Assembly: GCA_014444615.1 (NCBI GenBank) | Contig: PVXE01000044.1 | Coordinates: forward strand, 1 to 36,444 | DNA length: 36,444 nt | Origin: Tagaea sp. CACIAM 22H2 | GTDB taxonomy: Bacteria > Pseudomonadota > Alphaproteobacteria > CACIAM-22H2 | Reading direction: 5' to 3' | Shown here: positions 7,928-15,605 of the stretch, piece by piece | Numbering within the stretch: the stretch's first letter is position 1 | Layout of the letters: the number at the start of each line of letters is the position of its first letter | The notes under the pieces: generated by a model | Databases searched by the model: none | What the model saw: only the letters and a program-made list of their open reading frames with translations | Told to the model about the DNA's origin: nothing | Translations under genes and position numbers: made by a program

Positions 7928-9688
7928 TCATGCTGGCGCGGCATCCTCGATATGCAATTGTATGCGCTGCGCGCCGCGCCACGTGTCGCGCTTCAAACGT
8001 CCGGCGATATGTAGCGCCGCACCATCGCCGCGCAGCAAGATCGTACCCAATGGCGAATTAGCGGACCGAAAGGCGATGCCCGCAAGCCTTGCGCCGCGCG
8101 CGTCTTGCAAAAAGCAACGGACATGATCGGTACCGACGATATCCGCCTTCGCGATCCGCAAATTCGCGAAAGCGAAGCGCGGCTCCGGATTGCCCATGCC
8201 GAAGGGGCCGACCTTTTCGATCTCGTCGAGGAGTCCGATGGTCGCACCTGCGAGCGACAGCGCGCCATCGAGGTCATAGGTCGAGACTCGCGGCGCGTCC
8301 GAAAAATATCCGGCGACGCGCGCATTCAGGAACCGCTGGAGCGCGGGCAGCGCATCGCGCGCGACGGTCAATCCCGCCGCGTTGGCGTGGCCGCCGCCAT
8401 TGATCAGCAAGCCTTCGGCGCGCGCCGCGATGGTCGCGGCCCCGATATCGAACCCCATCGCCGAGCGTGCCGAGCCCTTGCCGATGTCGCCGTCCAGCGC
8501 GATCACCAAAGCGGGGCGATCGTATTTTTCCTTGAGGCGGCTGGCGACGATGCCGATCACGCCGGGATGCCAGCCCTCGCCCGCGACGCAGACGAAATCC
8601 GATCGGCCCATCGCCTCGGCTTCGTTCAACGCCGCTTCCAACACCTCGCCTTCGATGCGCTGGCGCTCGCGGTTATAGCCGTCGAGCTTGCGAGCGATCT
8701 CCGCCGCTTCCAGCGGATCTTGCGTCGTCAGCAAGCGCGTGCCGAGATCGGCCTCGCCCACGCGCCCGCCGGCGTTGACGCGCGGGCCCAGCGTGAATCC
8801 CAGATGGAAGGCTTGCGGCGTTTCCGAAAGCCCGGCGACATCGGCAAGTGCGGCGATACCAGGTCGCGTGCGCGCCGCGATCGCCTTCAAACCTTGCGCG
8901 ACATAGGCGCGGTTGACGCCGGTCAGCGGCACCACGTCGCATACCGTGCCGAGCGCCACGAGATCGAGCAGCCCGAGCAAACCTTCGTTGTCGAGATGCG
9001 CGAGGCCTTCGTCGCGCAAACGGCGATTGACGGCGACCGCGAGCAGGAACGCCACGCCGACCGCCGCCATCTGCCCATGCGCGCCGCTTTCGTCGAGCCG
9101 GTTCGGATTGACGATGGCGAGCGCCTTGGGCAGTTGCGGCTCGGCCGCGTGATGATCGACCACGATCATGTCGAGGCCTGCGTCGCTCGCCGCCTGCAAC
9201 GGCGCATGCGCGGTCGTGCCGCAATCGACGGTCACGGCGACACCCGCCCCGTCGGCTTTCAGTTTCAGCAAGGCCGGCGCGTTGGGGCCGTAGCCTTCCT
9301 TCATCCGGTCGGGGATATAGACGACGCTTTCGCCGCCGACGGAATCGAAGAAGCCGCGCAGCAACGCCGACGACGTGGCGCCGTCGACGTCGTAATCGCC
9401 GAACACGGCGATCGTCTCTTTGGCTTTGATCGCGGCGACCAGGCGCTGGGCCGCGCGATCCATATCCTTGAAGCCGAACGGATCGGGCAGCGCATCGCGC
9501 AGGCGCGGCTCAAGGAAACCCGGCGCCGCGTCCGCATCGACGCCGCGCCCGGCCAGAATGCGCGCGACGATTTCGGGCACGCCCAAACGCTGGGCCAGCG
9601 CCAACGCCGCGCGCTCGTCCGCCAGCCTCGGCCGCCAGAACCGGCCGAGGGCCGAACGCTGGACGCCGAGGAAAGCGGCGGCGTCCAT
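7928..9688 (-). CDS. recJ: Single-stranded-DNA-specific exonuclease RecJ
   Basis: RecJ degrades single-stranded DNA 5' to 3' and acts in RecF-pathway recombination and mismatch/base-excision repair. The 586-residue length fits the family (E. coli about 577). DHH phosphoesterase motifs are clear: FGDYDVDGATSSALL (residues 96-110), the VDHH metal-binding motif (177-180) and the DHHA1 signature INGGGHANAAG (about 430-440), followed by the C-terminal OB-type domain. The ATG shares one base with the glpX stop (TGATG), a classic re-initiation arrangement, so recJ is translated from the hom-glpX message. All key motifs are intact. Confidence 0.96.
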   Translation of the reverse strand: MDAAAFLGVQRSALGRFWRPRLADERAALALAQRLGVPEIVARILAGRGVDADAAPGFLEPRLRDALPDPFGFKDMDRAAQRLVAAIKAKETIAVFGDYDVDGATSSALLRGFFDSVGGESVVYIPDRMKEGYGPNAPALLKLKADGAGVAVTVDCGTTAHAPLQAASDAGLDMIVVDHHAAEPQLPKALAIVNPNRLDESGAHGQMAAVGVAFLLAVAVNRRLRDEGLAHLDNEGLLGLLDLVALGTVCDVVPLTGVNRAYVAQGLKAIAARTRPGIAALADVAGLSETPQAFHLGFTLGPRVNAGGRVGEADLGTRLLTTQDPLEAAEIARKLDGYNRERQRIEGEVLEAALNEAEAMGRSDFVCVAGEGWHPGVIGIVASRLKEKYDRPALVIALDGDIGKGSARSAMGFDIGAATIAARAEGLLINGGGHANAAGLTVARDALPALQRFLNARVAGYFSDAPRVSTYDLDGALSLAGATIGLLDEIEKVGPFGMGNPEPRFAFANLRIAKADIVGTDHVRCFLQDARGARLAGIAFRSANSPLGTILLRGDGAALHIAGRLKRDTWRGAQRIQLHIEDAAPA

Positions 9689-10665
9689 CAGGGACCCGGT
9701 TTGACCGCGTAGTTGTGCGTCGCTTCGATCGTGCGCACGGTGCCGGTCTTGGAGCGCATGATGATCGAATGCGTCGACGCGCCGTTCTGGAAGCGGCGCA
9801 CGCCCTTCAACATCGTGCCATCGGTCACGCCCGTGGCGGCGAACATGACGTCGCCCTTGGCGAGATCGAGCAGACCGTATTTGCGGTTCAAATCGGTGAT
9901 GCCCAGACGCTTGGCGCGGCCGCGCTCGTCGTCGTTGCGGAACAACAGACGGCCTTGGATTTGGCCGCCGATGCAGCGCAACGCCGCCGCCGCAAGCACG
10001 CCTTCGGGAGCACCACCCGAGCCCATATAGATGTCCACACCCGACTCAGGGCGCGACGTCGCGATCACGCCCGACACGTCGCCGTCCGAGATCAGCATGA
10101 TGCGAGCACCCGCCTCGCGCACCTTGGCGATCAATTCCGTATGGCGCGGCCGGTCGAGGATGCAGGCGACGATGTCCGACACGTCCAGGCCTTTGGCCTT
10201 GGCCAGCGCCTTCAAATTCGCTTCCGGCGTGGCGTCCAGATCGACCAGATCGGCGGGCAATCCGCCGCCCACCGCGATCTTGTCCATATAGACGTCGGGC
10301 GCGTTCAAGAAGCCGCCCTGCTCGGCCATCGCGATGACGGCGAGCGCGTTGGGCCCGCCCTTGGCGGTGATCGTCGTGCCTTCGAGCGGATCGAGCGCGA
10401 TATCGACCTTGATGCCGCCTTGGCCGACCTTCTCGCCGATATAGAGCATCGGCGCTTCGTCGCGCTCGCCTTCGCCGATCACGACGGTCCCGTCGATGGC
10501 GAGGGAGTTGAGCGCGCGGCGCATATGGTCGACGGCGGCCTGGTCGGCGGCCTTCTCGTCGCCGCGGCCCATCAGGCGCGACGCGGCGAGAGCCGCCGCT
10601 TCGGTCACGCGCACGACCTCCATGGCGAGGTTGCGATCGAGGCTGATGGCGGTGGGGCTGGGCAA
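9688..10665 (-). CDS. glpX: Class II fructose-1,6-bisphosphatase GlpX, TTG start
   Basis: GlpX hydrolyses fructose-1,6-bisphosphate to fructose-6-phosphate in gluconeogenesis and uses a divalent metal. Family motifs are GEGERDEAPMLYIGEKVG (substrate and metal region) and DPLEGTTITAKGGPNALAV, characteristic of class II enzymes. I place the start at a TTG because GGAGG sits seven bases upstream, and the resulting protein (325 residues, beginning MPSPTAISLDRNLAMEVV) aligns in length with alphaproteobacterial GlpX. The next ATG would remove the first 14 residues including part of the conserved DRNLA segment. The gene begins 14 bases after hom ends and overlaps recJ by one base. In alphaproteobacteria GlpX may also act on sedoheptulose bisphosphate, but nothing here decides that. 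Confidence 0.95.
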   Translation of the reverse strand: MPSPTAISLDRNLAMEVVRVTEAAALAASRLMGRGDEKAADQAAVDHMRRALNSLAIDGTVVIGEGERDEAPMLYIGEKVGQGGIKVDIALDPLEGTTITAKGGPNALAVIAMAEQGGFLNAPDVYMDKIAVGGGLPADLVDLDATPEANLKALAKAKGLDVSDIVACILDRPRHTELIAKVREAGARIMLISDGDVSGVIATSRPESGVDIYMGSGGAPEGVLAAAALRCIGGQIQGRLLFRNDDERGRAKRLGITDLNRKYGLLDLAKGDVMFAATGVTDGTMLKGVRRFQNGASTHSIIMRSKTGTVRTIEATHNYAVKPGP

Positions 10666-10679
10666 GATGTTTCCTCCCG

Positions 10680-11975
10680 TCAGAAACGTTCGATCCGGAC
10701 GACGTGCGGCTCTTCGAGCACGGCGCCGAGTTTGGAAATGCGGTCGAGGGCGCGGCGCATGCCCGCTTCCTCGGTCTCGTGCGTCACCAGCACGACGGGC
10801 ACGCGCTCGCCCGGCGCACGGCCGCGCTGGAGCATCGAGGCGAGGCTGACGTTTTCGTCGCGCAACGTGGCGGTCACGTCGGCCATCACGCCGGGCCGAT
10901 CGACCACGTCGAGACGGATATAGTAGCTGCCTTTGCGCGCCGCGATCGGCAGGCGCGTGGGTGCGGCGAGTTCGGCGGCGGGCAATTGGAACGTCATCGG
11001 CCGGCGGCCATGCGCGATATCGACGATATCGGCGACGACGGCCGAAGCCGTCGGCCCCGCCCCCGCTCCACGCCCTTCGCAAACGAGGCGCCCGACGAAA
11101 TCGCCTTCGGCGACGACGGCGTTGTAGACGTCCTCGACATGCGCGATCGGCGTTTCCAGCGGCACCATGCACGGATGCACGCGCTGCATCAGCCCCGCCT
11201 CGGTCAGTTCGGCGATGCCCAGCAGCTTGATACGGAAGCCGAGCTCGCGCGCGAACTGGATGTCTTCCGAACCGATGCGCCGAATGCCTTCGACATGCAC
11301 GCCGGAGAAATCGATGCGCGTGCCGAACGCCACGCCCGCGAGGATCGCGAGCTTATGCGCAGCGTCGATACCGTCGACGTCGAAGCTGGGATCGGCTTCG
11401 GCGTAGCCCAGCTTCTGCGCGTCGGCCAGCACATTGGCGAACGCCTCGCCCGATTTGCGCATCCGCGTGAGGATGTAATTGCACGTGCCGTTGAGGATGC
11501 CGTAGACGCGCGAAACACGGTTGCCGGCGAGGCCTTCGCGGATCGCCTTGATGATCGGAATGCCGCCCGCGACCGCCGCTTCGTAGGCGATGGTCAGGCC
11601 CTTATCCTCGGCGATGCGCGCGAGCTCCGTGCCGCGATGGGCGAGCAACGCCTTGTTCGCTGTGACGACATGCTTGCCCGCCTTCAACGCGGCTTCGACC
11701 GTCGCATGCGCGATGCCGTCGGCGCCGCCGATCAATTCGACGACCACGTCGCATTTGGCTTCGGCGGCCATGCGCGACGCGTCGTCGTACCATTCGACCT
11801 TCGAAAGATCGACGCCGCGATCCTTTTTGCGTTCGCGCGCGGCCACGGCGACGACCCGCAAGGGCCGCCCGCCGCGCCGCGCGATCAACGCGCCATTGGC
11901 TTCGATCAACTTGATGACGCCAGCGCCGACCGTGCCGAGGCCGGCGACGGCGATGTCGAGAGGTGCGGCGCTCAT
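10680..11975 (-). CDS. hom: Homoserine dehydrogenase
   Basis: This enzyme reduces aspartate-4-semialdehyde to homoserine with NAD(P)H, the branch to threonine, methionine and isoleucine. The 431-residue protein begins MSAAPLDIAVAGLGTVGAG, with the GxGxxG Rossmann motif. The catalytic domain includes KHVVTANKALLAHRG and the C-terminal ACT domain starts around YYIRLDVVDRPGVMADVTA, the region where threonine feedback inhibition normally acts. The ATG overlaps the upstream aminotransferase stop as ATGA, implying translational coupling. The open frame continues upstream inside the aminotransferase gene, but the internal start fits the family length. The substrate-producing enzyme Asd is encoded separately at 26623-27654. 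Confidence 0.97.
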   Translation of the reverse strand: MSAAPLDIAVAGLGTVGAGVIKLIEANGALIARRGGRPLRVVAVAARERKKDRGVDLSKVEWYDDASRMAAEAKCDVVVELIGGADGIAHATVEAALKAGKHVVTANKALLAHRGTELARIAEDKGLTIAYEAAVAGGIPIIKAIREGLAGNRVSRVYGILNGTCNYILTRMRKSGEAFANVLADAQKLGYAEADPSFDVDGIDAAHKLAILAGVAFGTRIDFSGVHVEGIRRIGSEDIQFARELGFRIKLLGIAELTEAGLMQRVHPCMVPLETPIAHVEDVYNAVVAEGDFVGRLVCEGRGAGAGPTASAVVADIVDIAHGRRPMTFQLPAAELAAPTRLPIAARKGSYYIRLDVVDRPGVMADVTATLRDENVSLASMLQRGRAPGERVPVVLVTHETEEAGMRRALDRISKLGAVLEEPHVVRIERF

Positions 11976-13213
11976 GCGTGCTTCTTTGCGAGTTTTTGCG
12001 TCGGCGGTTCGGGCAAGCGGTCGGGTGCCGCCATGAACGCCTTGATCTGGCGTACCGCCTGACGGATGCGGTGCACGTTTTCGACCAGCGCCATACGGAC
12101 ATGCGTGTCGCCGTATTCGCCGAAGCCGATCCCCGGCGCGACGGCGACATTGGCCCCGGCCATCAAACGCTTCGAGAATTCGAGCGAACCCAGATGCGCG
12201 AATTGCGGCGGGATCGGCGCCCAGGCGAACATCGACGCGGGCGGGCTCGGCACGTTCCAACCGGCTTGCGCCAAACCTTGGATCAGGACGTCGCGGCGCT
12301 GACGATAGATCTCGCGCGCTTCGGCCACGCATTCCTGCGGCCCGTTGAGCGCGGCGGTGGCCGCGACCTGCACGGGCGTGAAGGCGCCGTAGTCGAGATA
12401 GCTCTTGATGCGCGACAAGGCCTTGATCAGCGTCTTGTTGCCCGCGGCGAACCCCACGCGCCAGCCCGCCATCGAATACGTCTTCGACATCGACGTGAAC
12501 TCGACCGCGACGTCCTTGGCGCCGGGGATTTCCAAAATCGACGGCGGCGGATTGCCGTCGAAGAAAATCTCCGAATACGCCAGATCCGACAGGATCCAGA
12601 TCCCGTGCGCGCGGCAATAGCCGACGCAACGCTCGTAGAAGCCGAGATCGACGACCTGCGCCGTCGGGTTCGACGGGTAGTTCAAGATCAGCGCGACGGG
12701 CTTGGGCACCGAATGCTTCACCGCGCGCTCCAGGCTCGCGAAGAAGACTTCCACGCCTTCGGGTGTGGACACATCCGTCGGCAGATGGCGGATCGAAGCG
12801 CCCGCCATGATGAAGCCATAGGGATGGATCGGGTAGCTCGGGTTCGGCACCAGGATCACGTCGCCGGGGCTGGTGATCGCCTGCGCAAGGTTGGCGAGGC
12901 CTTCCTTCGACCCCAGCGTGACGATCGTTTCCGTTTCCGGATCGAGATCGACGTTGAAGCGGCGCGCGTAATAGGCGGCGTGCGCCTTGCGCAAACCGGG
13001 AATGCCGCGCGACGTCGAGTAACGATGCGTGCGCGGATCCTGCACGGCTTCGGTCAGCTTCGCGACGATATGCGGCGGCGTGGGAAGGTCGGGATTGCCC
13101 ATGCCGAGATCGACGACGTCATCGCCCGCTGCGCGTGCCGTTGCCTTCTGCGCGTTCACTTCGGCGAACACGTAGGGCGGCAGGCGCTTGATGCGATAGA
13201 ACTCGTCGTTCAT
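11972..13213 (-). CDS. PLP-dependent aminotransferase, AlaC / LL-DAP aminotransferase type
   Basis: A class I/II fold-type I aminotransferase of about 413 residues, strongly resembling E. coli AlaC (glutamate-pyruvate aminotransferase) by eye: RIKRLPPYVFAEVN, GMGNPD, HRYSTSRGIPGLR, LVPNPSYPIHPYG and NYPSNPTAQ. The Schiff-base lysine is in SMSKTYSMAGWRVGF. Annotation pipelines often call this subgroup LL-diaminopimelate aminotransferase, but alanine synthesis is at least as likely; the sequence does not settle it. I use the ATG at 13213, giving MNDEFYRIKRLPPYVF. An in-frame GTG at 13264 adds 17 residues and has no ribosome-binding site. It heads a minus-strand cluster with hom, glpX and recJ. 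About 100 bases upstream lies a nine-base perfect Shine-Dalgarno match with no proper gene after it. Confidence 0.9.
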   Translation of the reverse strand: MNDEFYRIKRLPPYVFAEVNAQKATARAAGDDVVDLGMGNPDLPTPPHIVAKLTEAVQDPRTHRYSTSRGIPGLRKAHAAYYARRFNVDLDPETETIVTLGSKEGLANLAQAITSPGDVILVPNPSYPIHPYGFIMAGASIRHLPTDVSTPEGVEVFFASLERAVKHSVPKPVALILNYPSNPTAQVVDLGFYERCVGYCRAHGIWILSDLAYSEIFFDGNPPPSILEIPGAKDVAVEFTSMSKTYSMAGWRVGFAAGNKTLIKALSRIKSYLDYGAFTPVQVAATAALNGPQECVAEAREIYRQRRDVLIQGLAQAGWNVPSPPASMFAWAPIPPQFAHLGSLEFSKRLMAGANVAVAPGIGFGEYGDTHVRMALVENVHRIRQAVRQIKAFMAAPDRLPEPPTQKLAKKHA

Positions 13214-13555
13214 GGCACGCTTTTGACCTTCTAAAGGGTTGACCGGAGTCGGGATATCCGCCACCGGGAGGGTCTATCTACATCGCTGGGCCGGGCCGCG
13301 CACCCGAAAAAGGGACCTCCTTAAGACTTTGCTGTCCCATGACAATCGGCGCGGACCGGCCCTGATTTCGCCATGTTCGGCGACGCCGCGCCGGGCGCGC
13401 GCGATGCCACAACGATACCGCCCCGATTCCGGCGCGGAATCGCCCTCGGAATTTCAACCGCATTGAAACCGGGCGCCGTGTGGCGTTACGAGCATAGGGT
13501 CGTATTTTCGAATCCCGCCCGCGCGGGTCCACAACTCGTCGAAAAGGCCCTTCCC
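13214..13555. promoter_or_regulatory. Intergenic control region between aminotransferase and aldehyde dehydrogenase genes
   Basis: This 342-base divergent spacer holds two notable elements. On the minus strand, TAAGGAGGT at 13323-13315 matches the 16S anti-Shine-Dalgarno over nine bases. The only start within reach is a GTG at 13303-13301 that opens a nine-codon frame ending at 13274, so a leader peptide is possible but not shown. Second, TTTCAA and TTGAAA arms at 13452-13468 are separated by five bases and contain the T-N11-A pattern used by LysR-type regulators, 88 bases before the aldehyde dehydrogenase ATG. I could not assign a convincing -35/-10 pair in either direction. Confidence 0.45.
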
Positions 13556-14941
13556 ATGACCAAGATCCGCTGCGTGTCGCCGATCGATGGCTCGATCTAC
13601 GCCGAACGCGAGACGCTGACGCCGGACGCGGCCCAAGCCGCCGTCGCCCGTGCCCGCAAGGCGCAGCCCGCCTGGGCCGCGCTGCCGCTGGACACGCGCA
13701 TCGCCAAGGTCATGGCCGCGATCGAAGCGCTCAACGGTGAAAAGGACCGCATCGTCGAGGAGCTTGCTTGGCAGATGGGCCGCCCCACCCGCTTCGGCGG
13801 CGAGTTCGGCCCGATGAACGAGCGCGCGCGCTACATGACCTCGATCGCCGCCGACGCGCTGGCGCCTCTTGTCGCCGAATCCTCGGATATGTTCGAGCGG
13901 CGCATCGAATGGCAGGCGCAGGGCGTCGTGCTGGTCATCGCGCCTTGGAACTATCCCTACATCACCGCCCTCAACACCATCGTGCCGGCACTCGTCGCGG
14001 GCAACGCGGTGGTGTTGAAGCACGCGAGCCAAACCGTGCTGGTCGGCGAGCGTATCGCCGACGCGATGCTGAAGGCGGGCGTGCCGGCCGAGATTTTCCA
14101 GAACCTCGCCCTCGACCACGCGACGACCGAAGCGCTGATCCGCTCGCGCGCCTTCGGCTACATCAACTTCACCGGCTCGGTCGAAGGCGGCAAGGCGATC
14201 GAACGCGCGGCGGCGGGCACGTTCACCGGCATCGGGCTCGAGCTTGGCGGCAAGGACCCCGGCTATGTCGCCGAGGACGCCGATCTCGATTGGGCGGTCG
14301 ACGTGCTGATGGACGGTGCGATGTACAATGCCGGGCAATGCTGCTGCGGCATCGAGCGCATCTATGTCCACGAGCGCCTCTATGACGATTTCGTCGCCAA
14401 GTCGATCGCGTGGGTCAACGGCTTGAAGCTCGGCAATCCGCTCGACGCCGCAACGACGCTGGGGCCGATGGCCCATGCCCGTTTCGCGAAAACGGTCCGC
14501 GATCAAACCGCCGAGGCGATCGCCGCCGGTGCGGTTGCGCATATCGAGCGGCAGAATTTCCCCGCCGACGACGGCGGCGCCTATCTGATGCCGCAGATCC
14601 TGACCAAGGTCGATCATTCGATGCGGGTGATGCGCGAGGAAAGCTTCGGCCCGGTCGTCGGCATCATGCCGGTGAAGAACGACGAACAGGCCCTCGCGCT
14701 GATGAACGACAGCGATTACGGCCTCACCGCGTCGATCTGGACCGGCGACGCCGAACGCGCCTATGCGCTGGGGTCGAAGGTCGAGACCGGGACCGTATTC
14801 ATGAACCGCGCCGACTATGTCGATCCGGCGGGCTGCTGGACCGGCACCAAGGACACGGGGCGCGGCGGGTCCCTGTCAGTGCTGGGTTTCCGCGCCGTCA
14901 CCCGGCCGCGCACCTACCATCTGCGCAAGCGCAAGCCGTAG
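13556..14941 (+). CDS. NAD(P)-dependent aldehyde dehydrogenase
   Basis: This enzyme oxidises an aldehyde to the carboxylic acid with NAD(P)+. The 461-residue protein has the cofactor-binding text VIAPWNYPYITALN, the Rossmann turn NFTGSVEGGKAI, the general base Glu229 in LELGGKDPG and the nucleophile in NAGQCCC. By the family GQxC pattern the middle cysteine, Cys263, is catalytic. The C-terminal block reads DPAGCWTGTKDTGRGGSLS, characteristic of a poorly characterised subgroup rather than of betaine-aldehyde or succinate-semialdehyde dehydrogenases. Its length is slightly short for the superfamily but complete. The ATG is weakly supported by AAGG upstream; longer in-frame extensions have no homology. 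It stands 119 bases before the DUF3830-ABC operon on the same strand, suggesting it processes a product of the imported compound. Substrate unknown. Confidence 0.9.
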   Translation: MTKIRCVSPIDGSIYAERETLTPDAAQAAVARARKAQPAWAALPLDTRIAKVMAAIEALNGEKDRIVEELAWQMGRPTRFGGEFGPMNERARYMTSIAADALAPLVAESSDMFERRIEWQAQGVVLVIAPWNYPYITALNTIVPALVAGNAVVLKHASQTVLVGERIADAMLKAGVPAEIFQNLALDHATTEALIRSRAFGYINFTGSVEGGKAIERAAAGTFTGIGLELGGKDPGYVAEDADLDWAVDVLMDGAMYNAGQCCCGIERIYVHERLYDDFVAKSIAWVNGLKLGNPLDAATTLGPMAHARFAKTVRDQTAEAIAAGAVAHIERQNFPADDGGAYLMPQILTKVDHSMRVMREESFGPVVGIMPVKNDEQALALMNDSDYGLTASIWTGDAERAYALGSKVETGTVFMNRADYVDPAGCWTGTKDTGRGGSLSVLGFRAVTRPRTYHLRKRKP

Positions 14942-14947
14942 GAATGG

Positions 14948-14968
14948 ATCGGACGGAACCGGTCCGAT
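14948..14968 (+). terminator. Hairpin after the aldehyde dehydrogenase gene
   Basis: Seven-base arms ATCGGAC and GTCCGAT flank a seven-base loop, seven bases after the stop codon. No T-run follows, so termination would be partial at best. Confidence 0.35.
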
Positions 14969-14990
14969 AGAATTCCATTATCGCCCATAT

Positions 14991-15038
14991 CCGGCAATTG
15001 GATTGGACCCCTATCTCGAAAACTGATCCTATTGCCGG
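14991..15038 (+). promoter_or_regulatory. 13-bp inverted repeat upstream of the DUF3830-ABC operon
   Basis: CCGGCAATTGGAT (14991-15003) and ATCCTATTGCCGG (15026-15038) are inverted copies with one mismatch, separated by 22 bases and about 35 bases centre to centre. The right arm ends eight bases before the Shine-Dalgarno AGGGAG of the DUF3830 gene. This could be a paired operator, for example for the LysR protein encoded at the end of the operon, or a leader stem-loop affecting translation. No convincing -35/-10 pair was found around it. Confidence 0.45.
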
Positions 15039-15060
15039 ACAAACTAGGGAGATGTCGGCA

Positions 15061-15537
15061 ATGTCGGAACGCAAACTCTATATCAAATTCCTCGAAACCA
15101 ACGTCACGGGCATCATCTCTCTTTATCAGGATGTCGCGCCGAAGACTTGCGATGCGATTTGGGGGGCGCTGCACAAGCCGATCCAGTGGCCGGCCCTGCA
15201 CGCCGCGTTCACCGGCCCCGAAATCATGATGGGCCTGCCCGAGAGCGCGCGCACCTTCGATCCGCGCTCGATCGGGCCGGAAAACATCACGAGCTTCCCG
15301 TCGCCGGGCGAGTTGCTGTGGTTCTATCAGCCCAAGAACTACTTCAAGATGGACCCGGACGAATTCTGGGAAGTGGGTCTGGTCTATGGTGAAGGTGCGC
15401 GCACCGCCGGTCCCACCGGCTGGACCGCCCCGAATTTCTTCGCCAAGGTCACCGAGAACTTCCCGGCCGTCGTCGAACAATGCCGCATCATCCGCCGCAA
15501 GGGCGAGAAGATGGTGGAATTGGGCCGCGTCACCTGA
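15061..15537 (+). CDS. DUF3830 family protein (cyclophilin-like fold)
   Basis: A 158-residue protein of the DUF3830 family, small beta-barrel proteins with a cyclophilin-like fold commonly encoded beside ABC importers and amide- or amine-degrading enzymes; their activity is not established. Recognisable family text includes KTCDAIWGALHKPI near the N-terminus and GELLWFYQPKNYF in the middle. There is no signal peptide, so it should be cytoplasmic. Two ATGs compete: the one at 15061 has AGGGAG nine bases upstream, while the one at 15052 directly abuts that element, so 15061 is preferred. It is the first gene of a run continuing through the importer to the LysR gene. The context suggests it acts on or binds the imported compound. 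Confidence 0.85.
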   Translation: MSERKLYIKFLETNVTGIISLYQDVAPKTCDAIWGALHKPIQWPALHAAFTGPEIMMGLPESARTFDPRSIGPENITSFPSPGELLWFYQPKNYFKMDPDEFWEVGLVYGEGARTAGPTGWTAPNFFAKVTENFPAVVEQCRIIRRKGEKMVELGRVT

Positions 15538-15605
15538 TGCCGACCGGGGCGCGGGACGTCCCGCGCCCCGTCCGTTTCCAACGCAAGAATAGAAAGGGAA
15601 GCATC

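Noticed and set aside
13222..13244. Two TTGACC boxes on the plus strand as -35 elements for the aldehyde dehydrogenase
   Set aside because: No -10-like sequence at 16-18 bases from either, and they lie over 300 bases from the gene.
13278..13340. A 20-codon ATG frame on the minus strand as a leader peptide
   Set aside because: No ribosome-binding site before the ATG, and the strong Shine-Dalgarno match lies inside it, not ahead of it.
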